Under the pieces are notes generated by a model. The model was given only the letters and a program-made list of their open reading frames with translations, was not told the origin of the DNA and searched no databases. DNA of 26,490 bases from a virus, in IMG/VR virus record IMGVR_UViG_3300022745_000132, positions 1 to 26,490 of that record; one strand, 5' to 3'. The position numbers and the translations under genes are program-made. Shown here piece after piece: positions 15,048 through 21,254 of this stretch (positions are counted from its first letter, which is position 1; each line of letters opens with the position of its first letter).

Positions 15048-15473
15048 TTAGGCCGGAGCCAGTGCAATAGTGATAACGCCGGTTGCGCTGGTCAGCACGC
15101 CGGTGAAGTCCACGCCGATAGCAGTACCGGCAGGGATGGTGCAAACACCCGAGGTTGCGTCAAGCGTCAGGGCTTGGATGGTGTCAGCCGTGCCCTTCAG
15201 GTTGAAGGTGCTGGAGTGCAGAGCTACACCAGCCGTGATGGCAGTCGCAGAGGCTGCTTTCTTGATGACAGCAGTCACCGCGCCAGCATCAGTACCGGCC
15301 ACCGTGGGTCGGCCAGTGATGCCCTGCACGACATAGGAACGGGTGGCAACGAAAGCCACCTTGTCAACGCTCGCGGCGCTGTATTCGATGTTCACCAGGA
15401 TAAAGCCGCCGTTATCAGCGTCAGTACCTTGGATGCCCATCGAACCGTCTGGATTCTGTTTCAAACTTGGCAT
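15048..15473 (-). CDS. Putative head decoration / structural protein
   Basis: A 141-residue beta-rich protein beginning MPSLKQNPDGSMGIQG and continuing with alternating strands rich in Val/Thr/Ala (VDKVAFVATRSYVVQGI, GAVTAVIKKAASATAI, STFNLKGTADTIQALTL, VCTIPAGTAIGVDFTG). It directly follows the major capsid gene, the usual place of a decoration protein that stabilises the head. AAGG lies seven bases before ATG. No signal peptide or membrane segment. The assignment is by location and composition; a fibre-like role is an alternative. Confidence 0.68.
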   Translation of the reverse strand: MPSLKQNPDGSMGIQGTDADNGGFILVNIEYSAASVDKVAFVATRSYVVQGITGRPTVAGTDAGAVTAVIKKAASATAITAGVALHSSTFNLKGTADTIQALTLDATSGVCTIPAGTAIGVDFTGVLTSATGVITIALAPA

Positions 15474-15491
15474 ATCTAATCCTTGTTAAAC

Positions 15492-15513
15492 GGGGCCAGC
15501 GTTAGCCGGCCCC
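15492..15513 (-). terminator. Strong hairpin after the major capsid gene
   Basis: Minus strand GGGGCCGGC-TAAC-GCTGGCCCC, nine pairs with one G-U and a four-base loop, six bases after the capsid stop. Only GTTT follows, so it may be partial terminator or a 3'-end protecting structure. Confidence 0.55.
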
Positions 15514-15519
15514 TGTGGC

Positions 15520-16377
15520 TTAGGCCAAGTCGTACACAGCGCCGTGAGCCTTGGGAGCGCGGCATTCCAATGTGTACTCGACAATCAGTTCGCGCTGCTC
15601 AGCATCACCAGTCTTGGCAAGCTCAACAGTGGTGAACGGACGGAGGTACGCAACAGCGAGCTTGTCCGATTGCAGAATGAAAACGTCGCGGGTACGTTGG
15701 AAGCGGTTAGGTACAACCTCCAGCGTGCCGAAGTCGCTAACGTAGTAGTCAACCGATGCGTAGAGCTTGGCATCTTCCGACTTGTCCATGCGGGTAGCGT
15801 TACCCGAGAAGGTAGAGAAGGTTTGCTTCGCAGCAGGGGCAACCATGATGGTGTCAGGCTCGCCACCAGCGGTGAAGATCTTTTGCAACACATCCTTGAC
15901 CTGTGCTTCAGTGAATGCGCGCGTCGTGCCATCGGTCTGTGCGGTGTTACCAGTGTAGGAAGCAAGCGTGTTGCTAGCGCCCACAGAGGTGTTATCAACG
16001 CACCAGCCAATCAGGCCACGCGAGGAACGCGGGGAAGTAGCCAACACAGCATTCTGCGTAAGACCATATTCCATGTCACGCTTGAGTTCCAGCGAAGCCA
16101 GCGAGAGCTGATAAGCCAGTTCGTCTTTGCGGCCAGCCGGGTTCATGGCTTGTTGAGTGCCGGACACCACCACGGTCTTGGTCGAGATCTGCGTGCGATT
16201 CGTCAGACGAGTCGTAACAGTCACAGCCTTGGCCGATGCGTTGTCACCCTCAACCTGGGCATTAGCCGCAGCAGATGCGAGGTCTTGGGTTTGCCATTCG
16301 TGCAGCGTGTTCGTTGCCTTGGTCTTGGCAGAGCGATTCAGCACAGGGGTGGCGGTCGGGCTGATACGGTAGATTGT
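15520..16377 (-). CDS. Major capsid protein, exon 2
   Basis: Encodes 285 residues that continue the protein begun at 17439-17374. The open frame alone would begin with a poor internal start (MLNRSAK), whereas the frame upstream of it reads TIYRISPTATPVLNR, the conserved start of SU10/DUF5309-type capsid proteins with the HK97 fold. Joined after intron removal the N-terminus is DLSD + TIYRISP, and the total is 307 residues, the normal length. Other family blocks are TNTLHEWQTQDLASAAANAQ, NRTQISTKTVVVSGTQQA, AGGEPDTIMVAPAAKQTFS and a C-terminal AYLRPFTTVELAKTGDAEQR. It forms the icosahedral shell. The stop is followed by a strong hairpin. Confidence 0.92.
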   Translation of the reverse strand, partial: TIYRISPTATPVLNRSAKTKATNTLHEWQTQDLASAAANAQVEGDNASAKAVTVTTRLTNRTQISTKTVVVSGTQQAMNPAGRKDELAYQLSLASLELKRDMEYGLTQNAVLATSPRSSRGLIGWCVDNTSVGASNTLASYTGNTAQTDGTTRAFTEAQVKDVLQKIFTAGGEPDTIMVAPAAKQTFSTFSGNATRMDKSEDAKLYASVDYYVSDFGTLEVVPNRFQRTRDVFILQSDKLAVAYLRPFTTVELAKTGDAEQRELIVEYTLECRAPKAHGAVYDLA

Positions 16378-17373
16378 CAGTGTGTTATCGGTAGGCTCTT
16401 TATCCTACCCTCTAGCACTTTCATGCTAGTTCAGACTATATCATCACGCTTTTGAAGCGTGCCGGGCACTCGTGGCGCTTTACTGTCCCTGTAGGACTCC
16501 ATGCGCTAGTCGTTGAACCTTCGGCCTATTGCTAGGTCGCTTGGCTGCTGATTGCCCAATCCTGATAGTTTTCAAACCGTTACGCCTGCAATTACTTGCT
16601 TCGCTTTGGTCTACCAGGCTCTAAGGGGTTTCCAGCAATTCACTCGGTTTTACTCGGACTCAATCTTCCAGTGATGCTTTTTGTAATGGCACTTTGGACA
16701 TAAAACTTCACTGTTATCCGGGTCGTATCTGCTCTCAGGAAACTTTGAGAACGATTTGACATGATGGACATGAAGTTTCACCCTAACCCCGCAGCATTCA
16801 CAAGTTCTGCCATCCTCTACCCCGCAGCATTCGCATTTATGGTTAGCTCTGATGAGTGAATTTTTCTTCCACTCTCGCGCCTCCCAGCTTCGCCTAGCTT
16901 GCAGGTTTTTAGCAGTTGCGCCGCCCTTCCAGTTCGGATTCTTTTCACCGTAAGCAACACGCGCAATCAGAGACTTCCTGATGTTTGCTTTGTGCTCATC
17001 GGTGAATACCCGTCCAGGTTTTAGGCGGTGATTCTTGTGTGCATCCAGTTCTACTCCGTGTTCCTTCAATCTATTGAACACGACAGTTTCACCAACTCCA
17101 AAGTGTTCAGCAATCTCTCGCATTGACTTTGTTTGGTACAACTCTTGCAAAACCTCTTTCGGAGGATCGAAAGCCCTTCGGCCACCGACCTTTCCTATCT
17201 TGATCCCATGCTCATGCAAACGCTTCCTGACTGTCTCAGGGTTCACGCCATGCATCTTGCCGATCTGTGCGCAAGAGTAGAACTGATAGAGCTTCTCAAG
17301 CTCTGATTTTGAAGGGTTAAATATTCTTTCCAATTAGTGCCCCGTAAACATCTACGGGACTATTATATCGTTA
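16378..17373 (-). ncRNA. Group I intron (T4 td-like, IA) inside the major capsid gene
   Basis: A 996-base self-splicing ribozyme intron. Core elements on the minus strand: P-like AATTGCTGGAAA (16640-16629), Q-like AATCAGCAGCCAAG, R GTTCAACGACTAG (16518-16506), S GATATAGTC (16442-16434). GACTA and TAGTC pair as P7. P8 is CACGCTT/AAGCGTG (16461-16445); P9 CTAGCA/TGCTAG (16429-16412) and P9.1 GGTAGG/CCTACC (16409-16390) follow. Exon 1 ends in GGAT, which pairs with intron GTCC (17360-17357) as P1 with the expected U-G at the 5' splice site; the intron ends in G at 16378. Without splicing, TAA directly after the exon stops translation at 22 residues. The HNH gene lies between P1 and the core. Type IA is judged by likeness to td. 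Confidence 0.93.
16650..17333 (-). CDS. HNH homing endonuclease in the group I intron
   Basis: A 227-residue intron-encoded protein that would cut intronless alleles of the capsid gene and so spread the intron. Domains in order: two helix-turn-helix units (about 9-42 with CAQIGKMHGVNPETVRKRL, and 60-94 with MREIAEHFGVGETVVFNRL), a NUMOD3-like DNA-contact segment (103-138, FTDEHKANIRKSL to GEKNPNWKGG), then an HNH domain with C167/C169/C170, C178/C180/C181, H190 and H191, N207, C212, C215, H216. It starts with TTG, with GGGG six bases upstream. Codon use is more A+T-rich than the surrounding phage genes, a sign of recent arrival. Its stop is 10 bases before the intron core. Confidence 0.92.
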   Translation of the reverse strand: MERIFNPSKSELEKLYQFYSCAQIGKMHGVNPETVRKRLHEHGIKIGKVGGRRAFDPPKEVLQELYQTKSMREIAEHFGVGETVVFNRLKEHGVELDAHKNHRLKPGRVFTDEHKANIRKSLIARVAYGEKNPNWKGGATAKNLQARRSWEAREWKKNSLIRANHKCECCGVEDGRTCECCGVRVKLHVHHVKSFSKFPESRYDPDNSEVLCPKCHYKKHHWKIESE

Positions 17374-17439
17374 ATCCGACAGATCTTCACGGTTGCCGAT
17401 TGCGGCAGTAGTGAGGTAGGTATTAGTAGGTGCGGTCAT
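17374..17439 (-). CDS. Major capsid protein, exon 1
   Basis: Twenty-two codons, MTAPTNTYLTTAAIGNREDL then SD, ending in GAT; the next codon is TAA in the intron. This N-terminus matches the start of SU10/DUF5309-type capsid proteins. GGAG lies six bases before the ATG and a GAGA hairpin stands just upstream. It is too short to be found as a gene on its own and joins 15520-16377 after splicing. Confidence 0.9.
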
Positions 17440-17450
17440 GTTTAGCTCCG

Positions 17451-17464
17451 GCGCTTCTCAGCGC
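17451..17464 (-). repeat. GAGA-tetraloop hairpin, copy 3
   Basis: Minus strand GCGCT-GAGA-AGCGC; all five pairs form. It fills the gap between the scaffold stop (17466) and the capsid ribosome site. Confidence 0.8.
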
Positions 17465-17465
17465 A

Positions 17466-18407
17466 TTAGAGAATTGATGCAAAGACGCGGGCTGCGTCCT
17501 CGACTGATCCAGACTTGCTCAAGCGCTGGAATGCGCTGCTTCGCTTGTCCACGTTGTTAGATTCAGAGACTCCAGGACGCTCCACTTTTTGCGGTAGCGT
17601 TGCGACTTTCTTAGCCGCTGTCTGTGCCTTGGAAACCATTTGGTCATACAGCATGGCTTTACGGGCCATGACGACTGCTCGATGGTCAGCGACGTTATCA
17701 ACGTCCTTCTGCGAGTAGCCTTCTGCCACCAAATAGCTCTTGATTGCATCGCGCTCGGCTTGGGCTTTCTTTGCGTCTTTCCATGCTGGCAGCTTGGCGA
17801 GAAGTTCCTCCCGCTGCGTGCTCACATGGCGCTCAAAGTTGGCTTTCTGCTCTGCCTGTTGCTGCTCAAATACGAGCCGCTGCTGCTGTTGGTTCTGCTG
17901 CAACGCTGCTTGTCTCTGTTGATAGAGGTGCTGTTGCTTCAGATACTCAACAGGATCGGACTCTAAAAGAGCGTTCCAGTCGATGCGCTGCTGTTCAGTT
18001 AGCGCTCCTTCAAGTTGCGCCGCCATTTTCTGCAAGTTGGTTGCATAGGCTTGGCGCTCTTGTTGGGCTTGCACGATGGCTGCATCTGCTGCTTTACGCT
18101 GCTCTGCTGCCTCCATCGTTTTCTTGGTGTAGTCCGCTTGACGCAGGCCGTTTTTGTACGCCTCTGCGATCTGCTCTTGAGTTAGCTCTACGGTCTTGCC
18201 ATCGACTTCAATGGTGACTTTAGAACCCTCTAGAGGTGCGTCTACCTCGGGTTCAGCCGTTACTTCCGGTTCAGCTTTCGCTTCAATTTCTGTATCGACT
18301 TGCGGTGCCTTTTCAGGCTCCTTTGGGTCTAGCATTGCTGCAAAGACCTCGGCGGCTTGATTGGTGTCAAGCGGTGAATTGCTGGATTCCGATGAAGGAT
18401 TGTCCAA
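17466..18407 (-). CDS. Capsid scaffolding protein
   Basis: A 313-residue, highly helical protein. Residues 1-60 are acidic and Pro/Glu-rich (KEPEKAPQVDTEIEAKAEPE). Residues 61-100 contain a small recognisable segment (KVTIEVDGKTVELTQEQIAE) also seen in other podovirus scaffolds. Residues 100-215 are a Gln/Ala/Glu coiled coil, and the C-terminus (SSAFQRLSKSGSVEDAARVF) is basic-amphipathic, as needed to bind coat subunits. It precedes the capsid gene, the normal position. The start is TTG, with AAGGAG five bases upstream, so start choice is well supported although the codon is unusual. It would guide shell assembly and then leave the prohead. Confidence 0.87.
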   Translation of the reverse strand: MDNPSSESSNSPLDTNQAAEVFAAMLDPKEPEKAPQVDTEIEAKAEPEVTAEPEVDAPLEGSKVTIEVDGKTVELTQEQIAEAYKNGLRQADYTKKTMEAAEQRKAADAAIVQAQQERQAYATNLQKMAAQLEGALTEQQRIDWNALLESDPVEYLKQQHLYQQRQAALQQNQQQQRLVFEQQQAEQKANFERHVSTQREELLAKLPAWKDAKKAQAERDAIKSYLVAEGYSQKDVDNVADHRAVVMARKAMLYDQMVSKAQTAAKKVATLPQKVERPGVSESNNVDKRSSAFQRLSKSGSVEDAARVFASIL

Positions 18408-18422
18408 GTTAGCTCCTTGGGG

Positions 18423-18436
18423 TCGCTTCTCAGCGA
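18423..18436 (-). repeat. GAGA-tetraloop hairpin, copy 2
   Basis: Minus strand TCGCT-GAGA-AGCGA, all five pairs form, in the scaffold leader. With copy 1 it shares the wider pattern GGCAT-Y-GCTGAGAAGC-R-ACCC, where Y and R pair. Confidence 0.82.
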
Positions 18437-18452
18437 TGCCCGTTCACACAAC

Positions 18453-18471
18453 AAAAAAAGGTCAGTGACCT
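18453..18471 (-). terminator. Intrinsic terminator before the scaffold gene
   Basis: Minus strand AGGTC-ACT-GACCT followed by six T. The stem is short but the U-tract is good. It lies between the 114-residue gene and the scaffold leader, inside the head operon. Confidence 0.6.
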
Positions 18472-18494
18472 ATCTAGAAGGGGTTGTGCTTCCC

Positions 18495-18839
18495 TTAGAT
18501 TTCTACGACTTCACCAGTGCTGTATTGGTAAAAAGCCTTACCAACAACAATACGAACATTACCGCGCTCAGTGGTCAGCACCTCACCAACAGCGTTGGGA
18601 TGGCTCACAACGGCAATGCACTTGTGTACCTTCTGCTCAGCCTCTACAAAGGCTTTCAGGCTCGACCAATCCATGCCGCCGCTTGATCCCGCAACGTCTG
18701 TTTGTGGCGTAGTTCCTGCTGGGCCAGCATCCCCGTTTCCATCGTTGTCCGAAGGCACATTTGCACCTTCTGTAGCATTGTTTGCATCAGGTAGATGCTT
18801 TCGCGGCCGGCCTGGTCTCTTGCGGGGCTGTTCTTCCAT
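18495..18839 (-). CDS. Hypothetical protein with AT-hook-like start
   Basis: A 114-residue frame. The N-terminus has KRPGRPRKH, an AT-hook-like basic motif, then a disordered Asn/Gly/Pro/Asp region (residues 16-55), and a small ordered domain (56-114: MDWSSLKAFVEAEQKVHK, NAVGEVLTTERGNVRIVVGK). The first 184 bases overlap the upstream gene in another frame. An in-frame ATG at 18674 would give only the ordered 59-residue domain and reduce the overlap to 19 bases. The C-terminal domain looks genuine; whether the basic disordered part is translated is uncertain. No clear ribosome site precedes either start. Confidence 0.6.
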   Translation of the reverse strand: MEEQPRKRPGRPRKHLPDANNATEGANVPSDNDGNGDAGPAGTTPQTDVAGSSGGMDWSSLKAFVEAEQKVHKCIAVVSHPNAVGEVLTTERGNVRIVVGKAFYQYSTGEVVEI

Positions 18840-18946
18840 TGGTCTATCAATGCCTTTTCGATTGTTTCAAACGCTTCGATGTAAATCTCGTTTTCAAGGA
18901 CTTCCTTAGCCCTAGATCCACGGTGCAATTGCTGCTCAAGCGTCAT
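18656..18946 (-). CDS. Small helical protein after the portal
   Basis: A 96-residue, almost wholly helical protein (LEQQLHRGSRAKEVLENEIY, AFETIEKALIDQWKNSPARD, QTMLQKVQMCLRTTMETGML). Its ATG overlaps the portal stop as ATGA. It has no membrane segment or signal. Small helical proteins of this kind are often coded just after podovirus portal genes, with unknown function. Its last 184 bases are shared, in another frame, with the following gene. Confidence 0.75.
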   Translation of the reverse strand: MTLEQQLHRGSRAKEVLENEIYIEAFETIEKALIDQWKNSPARDQAGRESIYLMQTMLQKVQMCLRTTMETGMLAQQELRHKQTLRDQAAAWIGRA

Positions 18947-21219
18947 TGAATGTCCCGGCTAATCTCGCCTTCAGCCGCGGCGGTCGCCGCGTTGTTTGTC
19001 TTGACCTGTGCGCCAATGTTGGCAACCTGAATACGCACAGAAGCATCAAGCTCCGCCTTCCAGCGCTGGAACTCCATGTCACGCTGGTGCGCTTGGTCTG
19101 CAAACTGTGCTTTTAACTGCTCAAGTTGCGCCTCTTGCTGAAGCTTCAGTTGATGCTGCTCAGCCTCCGCGCGCTGCCGGTTGTTGTCAACCTGGGCCTG
19201 CATCTGCATGCGCAACTGCTCAATCTGCGCCTCGCTCTGGCGTTTCTGTTCTTCAATCTGCGCGTTGGCTTGTAGCTTGGCTTGCTCCACCTGCATATGC
19301 GCCTGCGCCTTGATCTGCTCAGGGTCAGGCTTGTGCGGCTGCTGTGGGCCTTTTGCTGGGTCTTTGAAGAACTTGTCAGCGTTCTTGAAGCCCATCGCCT
19401 TCGCCAACTCAGAGTGCAGCTCATACACACCATGCGGGTCTACGATGCCAATAGCAAAGGCGTGCTGCTGGCGCTCACCCAATGCCATCAGGTGGGCGAC
19501 TTGCTGGTCTTTGCTGCCAACACCGAGCCCAACATTGATCGACACATCGAATTGGTTTCGCCACTGGCGCGGATCCATTGCAACCCACTGACCAGACAGA
19601 CGAACCTGCGATTCCTTGTCCTGATGCTGGCAAACGAGCTTTAGCATCATGCGGAACAGGTCCACAAAACCTTCCGCGAAGTTGCGGGCAATCAGATCAA
19701 CCCGCATGTCAGCCTTATTGGTGACGATGTTGGCTGCGGTCGCCGTCTTGTTGATGCCGTTGGGGTCGTTCGCTTGGCTTTGCCTGCTCCAGCCCGTGGA
19801 ATCTTCCAAGAACTGGTGCATGTACTCCATCATTCCCATTGCGGCATTGTTGTCGCCCATGCCTTGGTCAAGCCTGCCAACTGCTTGCGGGTTATCCACA
19901 CGGACAACACCACCAGGCCGGGAGGTCAGCAGGTCGTCAAGATTCACCTGCCCGTTAACTGCAAAGTACCGGCCATTCACGCCAAGGTACATATTATCCA
20001 ACTGGGCACGCAGGATAGAAGTCCGAGTCTTTTGCCCTTCGATTGCCAAGTCAGCAACGGAAAGACCGAAAAACTTGTGTGGCATCGGCACAGGGCAGAT
20101 CGACACGAACGGGGCCACATCAACCTCTTCGTTGTCCAAGATCTGGTTGCCAGCCTTGACGATCTTGCGCAGTTCGCTGATTCCGTCGCCGTTCCAGTCG
20201 CAGCGCACATAGGCCTCGACAACCCAAACCTGCTGCTGTGATTCGTCGGTGTTGTTGATCTCGGCGTTAGCGTAGGCTAACTCGTCATCAATGCTCAGTC
20301 GCTCAATGCGCTCTTGGTTGAATGCGCTAACCGAGTCGTCAGACTGGATTTCATCGACGTTCTTGTAACCCATCGAGCGAAGGTCAGACCTGGTACGCAG
20401 CACGCGATGGCCGACAAACGATGCTGTTGCAATGTCCTTTGCCTTGCGGCTAATCAGGAACTCTTCAGGCGGGACATTCTCTACAGTGATCTTGCCGCCG
20501 CTCTTTGTGCGCTTGCACGCAATGTCGTACAGCAGTTTAGGAGGCTGCTGGTTGATGTTGTCGACTTGACCTTGCAACTGTTGCACAGCCTGCTGCGCCT
20601 GGGGATTGCCCATCTGTGCGCCCTGCATAGCCTGCTGCAATTGCTGGCCTAGCTGCTGTAATGCCTGCTCACGCTGCTCTTGATCTTCCTCGTCTGGCTT
20701 TGCGTCCTGCTCGATGATTTCAATCTCATCATCATCCATCAGTTGGGCAAGCTCAACATCAGACAGCCCGCGATACTCTTCCCGCGTTTCTTCCTTGCGC
20801 GTATCCCACCAGACCTTTAAGAACCCACGCTTTTGCAGCAAGGCATCTTTAAGCCACGTGTAGGTGATCGTGTGGCCGTTGTTCTTCTTGAAATACAGGT
20901 AATTGAGGTAGTCCGTGCATTGCTTAGCAGCCTGCTCATCCTCTGGCTGCGTAGGCTCGAACTCCACCACCGTATCGCCGCCGCAAAACTTCAGCATCAA
21001 CTGCGGCAACATGGACTCTATGGTGTTGCGCACATCAGGCGAGACAACAGACGAGCGGCCATCAATCTCGGGCGGAGTCAGGTCGCCTTTGGGCAGGCCA
21101 AGGTAGTAATACTCAGCCTTGCGCCGCTGCTCTGCGAGCTTGCCTCCCCAATAGCCAATCGAATTGCGCATCTCGCTATCTACGAGTGCCTTCAGTTCAT
21201 CTTCTGTCATCTTTGCCAT
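18943..21219 (-). CDS. Portal protein
   Basis: A 758-residue portal of the large podovirus kind, forming the twelve-subunit ring through which DNA passes. Conserved-looking segments: YYYLGLPKGDLTPPEIDGRS near residue 37, then SSVVSPDVRNTIESMLPQL, CTDYLNYLYFKKNNG, LLQKRGFLKVWWDTRKE, and a region ending HKFFGLSVADLAIEGQKTR. Residues 178-217 are a Gln-rich insert (QQLGQQLQQAMQGAQMG). The C-terminal 110 residues or so are a long Gln/Ala/Glu coiled coil (QVEQAKLQANAQIEEQKR), the likely barrel that projects into the head. The start is ATG; no Shine-Dalgarno sequence stands before it, only the GAGA hairpin 8 bases upstream. Confidence 0.93.
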   Translation of the reverse strand: MAKMTEDELKALVDSEMRNSIGYWGGKLAEQRRKAEYYYLGLPKGDLTPPEIDGRSSVVSPDVRNTIESMLPQLMLKFCGGDTVVEFEPTQPEDEQAAKQCTDYLNYLYFKKNNGHTITYTWLKDALLQKRGFLKVWWDTRKEETREEYRGLSDVELAQLMDDDEIEIIEQDAKPDEEDQEQREQALQQLGQQLQQAMQGAQMGNPQAQQAVQQLQGQVDNINQQPPKLLYDIACKRTKSGGKITVENVPPEEFLISRKAKDIATASFVGHRVLRTRSDLRSMGYKNVDEIQSDDSVSAFNQERIERLSIDDELAYANAEINNTDESQQQVWVVEAYVRCDWNGDGISELRKIVKAGNQILDNEEVDVAPFVSICPVPMPHKFFGLSVADLAIEGQKTRTSILRAQLDNMYLGVNGRYFAVNGQVNLDDLLTSRPGGVVRVDNPQAVGRLDQGMGDNNAAMGMMEYMHQFLEDSTGWSRQSQANDPNGINKTATAANIVTNKADMRVDLIARNFAEGFVDLFRMMLKLVCQHQDKESQVRLSGQWVAMDPRQWRNQFDVSINVGLGVGSKDQQVAHLMALGERQQHAFAIGIVDPHGVYELHSELAKAMGFKNADKFFKDPAKGPQQPHKPDPEQIKAQAHMQVEQAKLQANAQIEEQKRQSEAQIEQLRMQMQAQVDNNRQRAEAEQHQLKLQQEAQLEQLKAQFADQAHQRDMEFQRWKAELDASVRIQVANIGAQVKTNNAATAAAEGEISRDIQ

Positions 21220-21227
21220 ATGTCGGG

Positions 21228-21241
21228 TTGCTTCTCAGCAA
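21228..21241 (-). repeat. GAGA-tetraloop hairpin, copy 1
   Basis: Minus strand TTGCT-GAGA-AGCAA, all five pairs form. It lies between terL and the portal gene, where no other ribosome-site sequence is visible. Confidence 0.82.
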
Positions 21242-21254
21242 TGCCTTTTTGTGT

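Noticed and set aside
16390-16429. Two consecutive inverted repeats that look like terminators
   Set aside because: They are P9 and P9.1 of the group I intron, and no T-tract follows on the minus strand.
15544-16455. A 303-codon plus-strand frame across the capsid gene
   Set aside because: It is antisense to a strongly conserved capsid protein and crosses the intron border; no family features are visible.
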